Shown: positions 40,066 to 49,406 of the stretch, in pieces
How positions within the stretch are numbered: position 1 is the stretch's first letter
How the letters are laid out: the number at the start of each line of letters is the position of its first letter
From: Prosthecobacter sp.
GTDB taxonomy: Bacteria > Verrucomicrobiota > Verrucomicrobiia > Verrucomicrobiales > Verrucomicrobiaceae
Reading direction: 5' to 3'
DNA: 64,000 bases
Assembly: GCF_029946185.1 (NCBI RefSeq)
Contig: NZ_JAQSEA010000042.1
Coordinates: 1 to 64,000 of the forward strand
Notes under the pieces: generated by a model
What the model was told of the DNA's origin: nothing
What the model saw: the letters and a program-made list of their open reading frames with translations, nothing else
The model's database searches: none
Made by a program: the position numbers and the translations under genes

Positions 40066-40071
40066 TCCCTC

Positions 40072-42306
40072 CTATCGTCTCTTCTTCGGCTGCTGCGACG
40101 CACGCTTGTGGCCGTGTCCCGGCTTGCGCGGCGGTGCGGCTGGCCGTTTGGGATCGCGACTCTGTGGCCCACGCCGATTCGGTCGTTCCGAATCTTCCGA
40201 ACGCGTTGGCTTGCCTCGCTGCGGCACAGGCATGAAATCCACCTGCTTCTTGATGCTGTCCACCTTGTAGATCTGCACGACGACATTGTCCCCGATGCTG
40301 ATGACTTTGCGTGTATGACGCCCCGTGATCTGACGCGTGGAGGGATCAAAGATATAGAAGTCATCCTGGATCGCGGAAAGCGGCACGCCACCGCTGAGGC
40401 CGAGATCCGGCACATCAACGAAGAAGCCGAAGTTCCGCACATCAGTGACGAGCGCGACATAAGGCTGCGGCTTTTTCGAAACAAGCTGCGCTCTCAGGTA
40501 GGCGTAGAGTTTGACCTCCTTGCTGTCGCGTTCGGCATCAGACGAGTTCTTTTCAGTCGTGCTGATGTGATCCGCGATCTGCTTGGCGGTGCCCACCTGC
40601 AGCTCGACCTTGTCAAACAAGGAGCGATGCACCACGAGATCAGCGTAACGACGGATCGGTGACGTGAAATGCGTGTACTTCGTCTTGGCAAGGCCGTAAT
40701 GGCCGAGTGGCTCCACGGCATAACGCGCCCGCATCATCGAGCGCAGGAAGCCGATCTTCAACGCCGGGCCAATCGGCAGCGTGCCAAGCAGGCTGAGCAA
40801 CTTCTGCACCTCAGGGCGATGCGTGAGATTGCCACAGGCCACGCGATGGCTCAGCACGTCTTCACGGTAATCATTGAGCCGCTTTTCCTTCGGTGATTCG
40901 TGGACGCGGTACACGGAAGGCCGGTCCAGGCCCATGAGGCGGCCTGCGACGGCCTCATTGGCCAGCAGCATGTATTCCTCGATCAACTGATGCGAGACAT
41001 CATTCTCAATGCGCTCGATTCGCAGCACCTTGCCGTGTTCATCGAGGCGGATTTTGTTCTCCGGGAAATCCAGATCGAGCGAGCCATTCTTGAAGCGCAG
41101 GCGGCGGACCTTCTGCGCCATCGCATGCGCATCGTGCAGCATCTGCTCGGTTTCATTGTTCGGCGGCACCTGGATGGCAGCAAACGCCTCCTTATAGGTG
41201 AAGCGCCGCTTCGAGCGGATCACAGAAGGATAGAACTTCGAGCTGACCACATGCCCATCCTTGGACAGCACAAACTCCACACACTTCGTCAGACGATCCA
41301 CGTTCGGCTTGAGCGAGCAAAGCTCATTGCTCAGCGCCTCCGGCAGCATCGGAATCACGCGATCCACGAGGTAAGTCGAGTTGCCGCGCTTCCTGGCTTC
41401 GATATCCAGCGCACTGCCCGGCAGCACATAGTGTGACACATCGGCAATGTGAACCCACAGCAGCCACTGGTCACCCTGCTTCTGCAGGCAGATGGCATCA
41501 TCAAAGTCCTTGGCATCATCCGGATCAATCGTGATGACGTTGTGCGCACGGCAGTCAACTCGTCCGGCACACTCCTTCGCGCTCGGCTGGTTGTCGGGCC
41601 GTGATTTGGCAATCGTTTGGGCCTCATGCAGCACGTTCTTCGGAAAGTGCAGCGGCAGATCGTAATGACGCAGCACGGAGAGCATGTCCACACCCTCCTC
41701 ATCCGGCGGCCCCAGCACCTCGATGATCTCGCCCTCGGGCGCCGTCTGCTTGGAGTCCCACTGCGTGATTTCCACCACCACTTTGTCGCCCACGTTGGGC
41801 TTGCGGCCCACGTCACGCGGTTCCGAAACATAGATCGCCCCCGGCAGACGCGGATCATCCGGCGTCACATGCAGAAACTGCTTCGAACGCTGCAAGGTGC
41901 CCACAAACTGCGTGCGCTTGCGTTCCAGCACGCGCACCACGCTGCCGATCTTGTCCTGCTGCCCCGGCCTGACATCGAGGCGTACCAACACGCGGTCGCC
42001 ATGCATTGCCGTGCCCGTGTTGCTCTCCGAGATGCCGATTTCAGGGATGCCCGCTTCATCGGGCTGCACAAAGCCACGGCCACCGCGCGTGATCTGAATC
42101 ACTCCAGGGACCAGATCGGCCTCCTTCGCCACGATGTAGCGATTGCCCTTGGTGCGTACGATTTTCCCCTGTTTCTCCAGGATTTTGAGCTGGCTTTGCA
42201 GCACCTGCTGTTGATTGGGCTTCATGCCCAGTTGTGAAAGCAGCTCTGGCACGTTTGAGGGGATGTATTCCTCACTGCCAAGCAGCTTCAATATTTTCAT
42301 TTCCAT
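40072..42306 (-). CDS. rnr: Ribonuclease R
   Basis: ITIDPDDAKDFDDAICL, LWVHIADVSHYV, YTHFTSPIRRYADLVVHR, S1 domain, basic C-tail. Confidence 0.96.
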   Translation of the reverse strand: MEMKILKLLGSEEYIPSNVPELLSQLGMKPNQQQVLQSQLKILEKQGKIVRTKGNRYIVAKEADLVPGVIQITRGGRGFVQPDEAGIPEIGISESNTGTAMHGDRVLVRLDVRPGQQDKIGSVVRVLERKRTQFVGTLQRSKQFLHVTPDDPRLPGAIYVSEPRDVGRKPNVGDKVVVEITQWDSKQTAPEGEIIEVLGPPDEEGVDMLSVLRHYDLPLHFPKNVLHEAQTIAKSRPDNQPSAKECAGRVDCRAHNVITIDPDDAKDFDDAICLQKQGDQWLLWVHIADVSHYVLPGSALDIEARKRGNSTYLVDRVIPMLPEALSNELCSLKPNVDRLTKCVEFVLSKDGHVVSSKFYPSVIRSKRRFTYKEAFAAIQVPPNNETEQMLHDAHAMAQKVRRLRFKNGSLDLDFPENKIRLDEHGKVLRIERIENDVSHQLIEEYMLLANEAVAGRLMGLDRPSVYRVHESPKEKRLNDYREDVLSHRVACGNLTHRPEVQKLLSLLGTLPIGPALKIGFLRSMMRARYAVEPLGHYGLAKTKYTHFTSPIRRYADLVVHRSLFDKVELQVGTAKQIADHISTTEKNSSDAERDSKEVKLYAYLRAQLVSKKPQPYVALVTDVRNFGFFVDVPDLGLSGGVPLSAIQDDFYIFDPSTRQITGRHTRKVISIGDNVVVQIYKVDSIKKQVDFMPVPQRGKPTRSEDSERPNRRGPQSRDPKRPAAPPRKPGHGHKRASQQPKKRR

Positions 42307-42347
42307 CCGCCATCATGGCACTAAAGATGCAAATGACGAGCAATTCG

Positions 42348-42884
42348 TCATGGAGAGCCCGGTGGCAGCCTAAATTCGCGATTCAATTGCACCTTCAGGT
42401 GCCGCATCACCGCTTCCAAATCCTCCCGCACGGCGACCAGCTCCGGTTCCAGCGCTTGATTGACCGGAGTGGAAGCAACCCGCTCATAGCGTTCCACCAG
42501 CGCCTGACCGTCCTCACGCAGTCCGCATTGCTCGATCAATCCGCGCACCTTTTCCACCAGTTCACGAGTCTCGATGATCGTCGCCATCGCCTCAGCCTCA
42601 GCGGTATCGCCACTTTCCAGCCGCCCCAGCTGCTGACAGTTGAACAGGCGGCACCGCACCGGCCGCTTCTCATACACCGTGCAGCGTTTCTCCCGCAGCC
42701 CGGTGCATGGTTGTTCCATGTAATACTCACCGTCCCGGCAGCGGATTTTCAACCCCAGCTTACCCAGTTCCGCCGGCACATCCCCCGACTGCATCCGCAC
42801 GATCTGAAACATCGTCCCGTCACAGCACATTCCACACGCCGTGCACAGGCGCGTTGCTGCTGAGGAAAATTCTTCCGAGGTCAT
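42348..42884 (-). CDS. YkgJ family cysteine cluster protein
   Basis: CTACGMCCDGTMF...QPCTGLREKRCTVYEKRPVRCRLFNC. Confidence 0.9.
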   Translation of the reverse strand: MTSEEFSSAATRLCTACGMCCDGTMFQIVRMQSGDVPAELGKLGLKIRCRDGEYYMEQPCTGLREKRCTVYEKRPVRCRLFNCQQLGRLESGDTAEAEAMATIIETRELVEKVRGLIEQCGLREDGQALVERYERVASTPVNQALEPELVAVREDLEAVMRHLKVQLNREFRLPPGSP

Positions 42885-43054
42885 TCCTAAGTGTTAAATG
42901 CTTTTCACTCATCAAATCAACCCTCGCTATAGCCAAACAACCGCAGCCCGGCACGCTCTTTGAGCGCTTCTACACCGCGTGATACGAATCGCTGCGTGGT
43001 GGCCCCTTGTCGAAATGCCGATCTGCCCGGATTCTCGAAGAAACCCGACGCTGC

Positions 43055-44140
43055 TCACACTGCTTTCGCCGCCTGCTCCAGCACCTGCAAAGTGCCCCTC
43101 ACATTCAGTTCCAGATCGAGCGGCAGCCGTGTGGTGAAGGGCCCGGCGCTTCCTCGCGCTCTCCAGTGATTGACGCACCTGCCCAGCGACGCCAGATCAG
43201 CGGGATCCTTCAGAACATGGCCGTTGATGCCGGGCTCGATCAATTCGCTGGCACCATTGAATCTCGTCGTCACCACCGGAATGCCGCTGGCCAGCGCCTC
43301 GCTCACCACATTGGAGCAGGGTTCATAAATGGGCAGGAATGTGAGCACATCAGCAGCGGCGTAGGCAGCCTCCACATCGCTCAGCGGCCCCGTCAGAATG
43401 ACGTTCGGCGGAATCTTGCCGCGCATGCGATCCCGTGTGACTACAAGCAGTTTGAGGCGCGGATCATCACTGCGCCCTGCCATGAACTTCAGCAGCCAGG
43501 GCAGCCCCTTGCGCTCCCAGCCGGAGCCGACGAAGACCAGCACGAAATCGTTGTCTTCCAGTCCAAAGCGTTGGCGCGCTGCCACTCTCGATACGTTCTT
43601 GAAACGCTGCACATCCACCCCGTTGCGAATCGTATGCACGCGCTCCTGCGGAAAGGCGGGGAAATGCTGCAAGATCTCGCCTCGCACCATTTCAGAGTTC
43701 ACAATGATGCGCTGCGTGTTTGCCGGATCAAACGTGCGCGCCTCCAGCGCCAGCATGTTGCGATGAAACGCCCCCAGTCCCACCAGCGGCCGCTTCCACC
43801 AGGGCGCAAACTGCCTGCGCCTCTGCAGCCACACCCGGTGCAGGCCATCGCCCGCGCGATAGACATCCTGCTTCAGCGTGCGCTCCAGGCTGAAAACGCA
43901 ATCAAATCTCTCATGCTGCAAAGCAGCGTTCACACCCTCCGCAAAACGCAGCGGACGCTCCGCGCGCGATCCTGCTACATCGACACTGTGAAACTGCACG
44001 CCAGCGGCCTGCCCCTGCCATTTTTCCGCAAACAGATGCGTCTCATGCCCCGCCGCGGTCAATGCCCCCAGCAGCCGCTGCACATACAGTTCCGCGCCAC
44101 CCGTGGCGGAAAACTGACGGCGGATGAGGGCAAGTTTCAT
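43055..44140 (-). CDS. Glycosyltransferase family 4
   Basis: FSATGGAELYVQRL, VGSGWERKGLPWLLKF, PIYEPCSNVVSEALASGIPVVTT. Confidence 0.93.
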   Translation of the reverse strand: MKLALIRRQFSATGGAELYVQRLLGALTAAGHETHLFAEKWQGQAAGVQFHSVDVAGSRAERPLRFAEGVNAALQHERFDCVFSLERTLKQDVYRAGDGLHRVWLQRRRQFAPWWKRPLVGLGAFHRNMLALEARTFDPANTQRIIVNSEMVRGEILQHFPAFPQERVHTIRNGVDVQRFKNVSRVAARQRFGLEDNDFVLVFVGSGWERKGLPWLLKFMAGRSDDPRLKLLVVTRDRMRGKIPPNVILTGPLSDVEAAYAAADVLTFLPIYEPCSNVVSEALASGIPVVTTRFNGASELIEPGINGHVLKDPADLASLGRCVNHWRARGSAGPFTTRLPLDLELNVRGTLQVLEQAAKAV

Positions 44141-44167
44141 GCAATTATCGCAAGCGGGACGCTTGCA

Positions 44168-44965
44168 CTACGACTGCTTGGACCGCCACTGCTCAAAGCT
44201 CTCCTTCGGCGTGCGAAAGACCGCACCACAACGCGGGCACGTGATCTGCGCCACGCCATCGGCAAAGATGTGGTCCAGATCATCCTGCGGCAGGCGCATG
44301 ATGATGGGCAGCAGGCGCTCGATGGAGCAGCCGCATTCAAACACATAGCCTCGTGTTTCCAGCAGGGTCAGATGCTCCGCCGTTTCGAGTGCAAGCACCT
44401 GCTCCAGCGTGAGTTCGGACAGCCATGCCTCATCGCAATCCGGCTCTGCCGAGATTTGCACAAACTCTTCATCCTCCAGGCGGAAGAAGCGCGTGAGCCG
44501 CTGCTCGCTGGTGGTGTAAAACGTTTCCACCGCCTTCAACATATCGTCGCCGAAAAACTCGATCATGCTCTGCCGCGGCGCCTGATCCGGACGCGTCGTT
44601 TGCGCGATGAACATCGCCTCGCCCTCCTCGCGCACATCTTCGGTAAAAACCCGGCCCGCCACCCGCCCAGGGCGCGAGCTCCCAGTGACAAACACATTTG
44701 CCCGCTGCGGCTCCTTGACGTGGATCGTCCACGCGCAGCTTTCATCCTGCGGTCGTGAGCCGAGATGCAGCGCCAGCGCGGCCAGCGCATCCTTGAGCAT
44801 CTGGTCCAGCGGCTCTGCATTCTGCAGGCCATGCTGCATCAGGTGCAGGTAGTAATCGAGATAGAGTGGACTGAAGCGCCCGCGCACCAGCAGCGCATTG
44901 CGCTTCCGCACGAAGTAGGAGCGGAGGTCCACCACGGAAAGATCCGGTTCAAGCATCTGACTCAT
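44168..44965 (-). CDS. hslO: Hsp33 family redox chaperone
   Basis: C-terminal CGCSIERLLPIIMRLPQDDLDHIFADGVAQITCPRCGAVF (CxC...CxxC). Confidence 0.9.
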   Translation of the reverse strand: MSQMLEPDLSVVDLRSYFVRKRNALLVRGRFSPLYLDYYLHLMQHGLQNAEPLDQMLKDALAALALHLGSRPQDESCAWTIHVKEPQRANVFVTGSSRPGRVAGRVFTEDVREEGEAMFIAQTTRPDQAPRQSMIEFFGDDMLKAVETFYTTSEQRLTRFFRLEDEEFVQISAEPDCDEAWLSELTLEQVLALETAEHLTLLETRGYVFECGCSIERLLPIIMRLPQDDLDHIFADGVAQITCPRCGAVFRTPKESFEQWRSKQS

Positions 44966-45012
44966 GTACTGCTTATCTCACCGGATGAATGGCCGCGCAA
45001 GTGGCGCAGGCG

Positions 45013-45879
45013 TCACCTCCCCGCCATGCCGCGAAATTTTTGCCGGTAGGCGCTCGGGGTGGTCTCCATCACCTCGCGGAAGCGCCGGTTGAAGTTCGCC
45101 AGATTGCGATAACCGCAGTCCATCGCGATGTCCGTGATGTTTGACACATCCTCCGCCAGCATGCCGCAGGCACGGCCAATGCGCACCTCGTTCACATACT
45201 GCGGCACGGTCTTGCCTGTGCGTGAATGGAAGAAGCGGCTGAACGCACCCAGACTGAGGTGCGCCAGCTTTGCCAGACGCTCACGATCAATTTCCTCGGT
45301 CAGATGCGTGTGAATGAAGTCGATCACCCGCTCCATCCGCCCTTGGTCGGCAGACTCCAGCTTGGGCTCGAAGTTGGAGCTGGCCAGCGCCTTCAGATCA
45401 TCTGCCCCGGCCAGCGCATTGAGCACCGCCAGCAGTTCAATCACCCGTGCCAGACCTTCGCTGCCAGCGAGACGCTTCATGTGCTCCGTCACCACCGCAC
45501 GGGCGGCACCGCGCACCTCCAGCCCACGCGCCGCACGCTGCAGCAGCCGCCTCACCAGCTCCATCTCCGGCAGCGCCATGAAATCACGCCCCAGGAAATC
45601 CTCATCAAAACGCACGATGATGGCATTCACCCGCCGCGACTTCGCGCTCGTGTCCTGATGCCAGACATGCGGCAGATTGGCTCCAATCAGCACGATGTCT
45701 CCATCTGTAAGCGCACTGATATTATCCCCCACCACCCGGTGCCCGCGACTCTCTATCGCCAGCGTCAGCTGGAATTCCGGATGAAAATGCCACCGCGTCC
45801 CATAGTCCAACGCACGTACCGTCTCACAGTGGAAGGACTCCCACTGACGCTTGGGGACTTTCTCGAAAACGGGCTTCAT
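45013..45879 (-). CDS. AraC family transcriptional regulator
   Basis: Cupin-like N-terminus; LAHLSLGAFSRFFHSRTGKTVPQYVNEVRIGRACGML...GYRNLANFNRRFREVMETTPSAYRQ. Confidence 0.95.
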   Translation of the reverse strand: MKPVFEKVPKRQWESFHCETVRALDYGTRWHFHPEFQLTLAIESRGHRVVGDNISALTDGDIVLIGANLPHVWHQDTSAKSRRVNAIIVRFDEDFLGRDFMALPEMELVRRLLQRAARGLEVRGAARAVVTEHMKRLAGSEGLARVIELLAVLNALAGADDLKALASSNFEPKLESADQGRMERVIDFIHTHLTEEIDRERLAKLAHLSLGAFSRFFHSRTGKTVPQYVNEVRIGRACGMLAEDVSNITDIAMDCGYRNLANFNRRFREVMETTPSAYRQKFRGMAGR

Positions 45880-45884
45880 AGGGG

Positions 45885-46359
45885 CTAGTTGCTGGATTCT
45901 CGATGTTGGATGCTGGATCCAGAATGTCTATTTTGAGGATCGGTGGCCTTGTCGGACAGCTTGGATGAAGAGATTTAGCTTTTTGCCGAGGTGTGTGAGG
46001 TTTTCGTGGAGACTGGCATAGAGTGTTTCATCCGTGAGGGTGCCAGTTTCGCGCAGAGTGTCCAGATGATCAATGGTTTCGTCATTTGATGCCAGGGCGT
46101 AGGTCAAGCGTAGCACAAAATCCTGTTTGTACTCACGCCTACCATAGCCTTCCACGATGGTGGAGCGAACCGACTTCGATGAACGACGAATCTGCGAACC
46201 TTGTTCATACAACTCAAACTTTGGGAGCGTATTCAAAGTCATGGTGTGGATTTCAATCGAGGATTGCTTAGCTAACTGCCAGATGTCGAGATTTTGATAG
46301 CTCATATAACCACCCATTTTCAGACATCCAGCATCCAACATCGAGAATCCAGCAACTAG
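45885..46359. mobile_element. Putative minimal mobile unit: four-helix-bundle gene between perfect 34-bp inverted repeats (possible CTAG at both ends)
   Basis: CTAGTTGCTGGATTCTCGATGTTGGATGCTGGAT at 45885-45918; its exact reverse complement at 46326-46359; contains only the ORF 45928-46305. Confidence 0.75.
45928..46305 (-). CDS. Four helix bundle protein (23S rRNA intervening-sequence protein / S23 family)
   Basis: [88 protein letters not shown] matches the family pattern. Confidence 0.92.
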   Translation of the reverse strand: MSYQNLDIWQLAKQSSIEIHTMTLNTLPKFELYEQGSQIRRSSKSVRSTIVEGYGRREYKQDFVLRLTYALASNDETIDHLDTLRETGTLTDETLYASLHENLTHLGKKLNLFIQAVRQGHRSSK

Positions 46360-47505
46360 ACGTCGTCGTCCTTGTCGTTGTCGCCGGCTTTCCGGCCGCG
46401 CAGCTTGGCTTCCATGAAGGCATCTAGGTCACCGTCCATGACGGCCTGCACACTGCTGGTCTTTTCGCCCGTGCGGTGATCTTTGACCATCTGGTAGGGC
46501 TGGAAAACGTAGCTGCGAATCTGGCTGCCCCAGCCGATGTCGCTCTTCTCGCCATACTGGCGGTCGATCTCAGCCTGACGCTTGTCTTCTTCGATCTGGT
46601 AGAGCTTCGCCTTGAGCATCGCCATCGCTTTGGCACGGTTTTTCGGCTGGCTGCGTTCGATCTGGCAGGCCACAATCACGCCACTGGGAAGATGCGTAAG
46701 TCGCACGGCCGTTTCCACCTTGTTCACGTTCTGCCCGCCTTTGCCGCCCGCACGGTAGGTGTCCACGCGCAGATCTTCATCGCGCACGATAATGTCGATC
46801 TCCTCTTCGGAGTCAGGCGTCACGTCAATCGAGGCAAAACTCGTATGGCGCTTCTTCGCCGCATCAAACGGCGAGATGCGTACGAGGCGGTGCACGCCGC
46901 GCTCAGTTTGCAGGAAACCAAAAGCGTTTTCTCCGATGATTTCGAGCGTCGCGGAGCGCGTGCCCACGTCATCACCCGCTTCATGGTCGATAAGCTCGAC
47001 CTTGTACCCACGGCGCTGGCACCAGCGCTGATACATGCGCATCAGCATGTCCGCCCAGTCACAGGCCTCCGTGCCACCGGCTCCGGAATGGATGGTGATA
47101 AAAGCATTGCCACTGTCAAACGGCCCGCTGAGAAGCTGGCTCAGCTCAAAGGTGGAGACATCCTTTTCGAGCGTCCTGTGCTCCTGCTCAACCTCACGCC
47201 ACGTATCCGTGTCGCCCGCTTCTTTGGCCAGCTCGATGAGCCCGTCAAAGTCGCCAGCACGACCTTCCAGATCCTGCAAAGGTCCTATTTTCTTTTTGAT
47301 GACATTCGTGCGGTCGATCGTCTTGCGCGCCGCATTCGCGTCATCCCAGAAGCCAGGGGCCGCCAGGCGGTCCTCCAGCATGGCCAGTTCGTCTTTTAGT
47401 TTCGGGACGTCAAAGATACCTCCGGAGCTCACTCAACCTTGCCTTGAGGGCAGTAGTGTCGAGAGATTGGAGGTCGGTAAGGATGGTCTTGCTGGTCTTT
47501 TCCAT
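46356..47505 (-). CDS. prfB: Peptide chain release factor 2, with +1 programmed frameshift
   Basis: Main ORF contains [23 protein letters not shown] and [25 protein letters not shown]; upstream 0-frame ATG 47505 [31 protein letters not shown] ends CGGAGGTATCTTTGAC. Confidence 0.96.
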
Positions 47506-47554
47506 GCAGCGTAGATAAAGGCTTGGCGTGCCGAGTTCAACGCCTTTTGTCATC

Positions 47555-48100
47555 ATGGAAAAAACCGAGGCCATCCTCATCGGACGCACGCGCTACGCGG
47601 AGAGCAGCCTCATTGTACAATGGTGCTCGCCGGAGGTCGGCCTGTTCAAAACGATGGCCAAGGGATCACTGCGGCCCAAATCACCGCACTACGGCGTGCT
47701 GGACCTGTTCGTTTCCGCCGAGTTGAGCTTCGTCCGCAGCAAATCAAGCGACCTGCACACCCTCGCCGAGGCCCGCTGGACCAATCCGCGCCTCGGCCTG
47801 CGTGAAAGCTACGGCCGCGTGCTCGCCGCCACCTACCTCGTCAAGCTCATTACCCTCGTCGCCGAAACCGACTCTCCCATCCCCGAGATTCACGAACTCC
47901 TCGTCAAAGCCCTCGACTACCTCGCCGCGAAAGATCCCGTCCCCGCTCTGATCACCCGCTTCGAGCAGCGCCTCGCCGAAATGCTCGGCATCATCCCCGA
48001 AGGCGAAACCGGCATGGCCGCCGCGGCCATCGAAGACAGCTTCCACCGCAAACTCCCCGTGCAGCGACGACAACTGGCGGACTGGATGTCCAAAAAGTAG
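47555..48100 (+). CDS. recO: DNA repair protein RecO
   Basis: MEKTEAILIGRTRYAESSLIVQWCSPEVGLFKTMAKGSLRPKS...LDLFVSAELSFVRSKSSDLHTL. Confidence 0.85.
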   Translation: MEKTEAILIGRTRYAESSLIVQWCSPEVGLFKTMAKGSLRPKSPHYGVLDLFVSAELSFVRSKSSDLHTLAEARWTNPRLGLRESYGRVLAATYLVKLITLVAETDSPIPEIHELLVKALDYLAAKDPVPALITRFEQRLAEMLGIIPEGETGMAAAAIEDSFHRKLPVQRRQLADWMSKK

Positions 48101-48103
48101 CGA

Positions 48104-48628
48104 CTACTTCAGCGCAGCCTCAATCGCAGTCATCAGCTCCGGCGAATCCGGCCCCACATCCGAGCCGAAGTGCTTCAGTACCTTGCCATCCTTGCCGATG
48201 AGGAATTTTTCAAAGTTCCAGCCCACTTCGCCACCCGCAGCAGATTGCAGCGCAGCGTACAGCGGGTGCTTGGCATCCCCCTTGATCGCCACCTTGGCAA
48301 ACATGGGAAAAGTCACCTTGTAGTTGAGCGAGCAGAAAGTCTTGATCTCCGCCTCGCTGCCTGGCTCCTGTCCGCCAAAATCGTTGCAGGGAAAACCAAG
48401 CACCATCAGCCCCTTCCCACTCATCTTTTCATGCAGCGCCTGCAAGCCGGCATACTGAGGTGTGTACCCGCACTCGGAGGCCACATTCACAATCAGCAGC
48501 ACCTTGCCCGCATAGGCCTTGAGCGTGGTTTCTTTCCCGTCGATGTCCTTGACCGCAATATCTTGAACGTGGGTGTCAGCAGCGAAAGCCATGGAGGTCA
48601 TGAGGAGGGAAAGGAGCAGGGTTTTCAT
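48104..48628 (-). CDS. Glutathione peroxidase family protein (Cys type, secreted)
   Basis: VNVASECGYTPQYAGLQALHEK, LGFPCNDFGGQEPGS, WNFEKFLIGKDGKVLKHFGS; signal peptide. Confidence 0.94.
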   Translation of the reverse strand: MKTLLLSLLMTSMAFAADTHVQDIAVKDIDGKETTLKAYAGKVLLIVNVASECGYTPQYAGLQALHEKMSGKGLMVLGFPCNDFGGQEPGSEAEIKTFCSLNYKVTFPMFAKVAIKGDAKHPLYAALQSAAGGEVGWNFEKFLIGKDGKVLKHFGSDVGPDSPELMTAIEAALK

Positions 48629-48668
48629 GTGGAAAAATGAACGCGGCAACTGCCGTCTTGGTTTCACC

Positions 48669-49388
48669 TCATTCCACCATGCTCAGAAAGATGTCCTCAA
48701 GCCGCCGCCCACGCTTTTCGTGATCCCGACGCAGTTCCTCCAGCGTGCCCAGTGCAATGAGCTTGCCGTGATGAATGATGCCAATACGATCAGCGAGCTC
48801 TTCAGCGATGTTCAGCAAGTGCGTGCTCATCAGCACCGTGGTCCCCGCCTGGCTGCGTTCCTTGATCTCCCGCTTCACCGTGCGGGCATGGATGGGGTCC
48901 AGCCCCACCATCGGCTCGTCAATGACAAAAACCTTCGGGTCATGCAGCAGCGCACTGGCGATGGCGAGGCGCTGCCGCGTGCCGTGGCTGAGGTTTTCAA
49001 TGCGCTGCCGTGAGTACTCGTGCAGGGCAAATTTAGTAAACAGTGCGTTGGTCTGCGCCGTCGCATGATCCAGATCCATCTCAAACAGCTCGGCAATGAA
49101 TTCCATGAACTCCACCGGCGTAAGCTTCTCATAAAACACCGCCACATCCGGCACATACCCGAGCAATGACTTGGCCTGCATGGATTCCAGTTGCACGTCG
49201 TGCCCGCACAGCCTCACACGTCCGGCATCCGGCTTCATCAGACCCGTGAGCAGCTTCATCGCAGTGGTCTTACCGGCACCATTCGGCCCCAGGAAGGCAA
49301 ACAGTTCGCCCGGTTGGATGGTGAGATTCAAGCCATCCAGCGCCCGCAGTTCGCCATAGTTCATCGTGAGGTCTTCAATCTCGATCAT
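48669..49388 (-). CDS. ABC transporter ATP-binding protein
   Basis: GPNGAGKTTAMKLL, LSHGTRQRLAIASALLHDPKVFVIDEPMVGLDP. Confidence 0.94.
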   Translation of the reverse strand: MIEIEDLTMNYGELRALDGLNLTIQPGELFAFLGPNGAGKTTAMKLLTGLMKPDAGRVRLCGHDVQLESMQAKSLLGYVPDVAVFYEKLTPVEFMEFIAELFEMDLDHATAQTNALFTKFALHEYSRQRIENLSHGTRQRLAIASALLHDPKVFVIDEPMVGLDPIHARTVKREIKERSQAGTTVLMSTHLLNIAEELADRIGIIHHGKLIALGTLEELRRDHEKRGRRLEDIFLSMVE

Positions 49389-49406
49389 GCTTCAAAAGGG
49401 TTCAAA

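Noticed and set aside
43007-44758. 583-aa plus-strand ORF
   Set aside because: Antisense to the glycosyltransferase and Hsp33 genes; Arg/His/Gln-rich.
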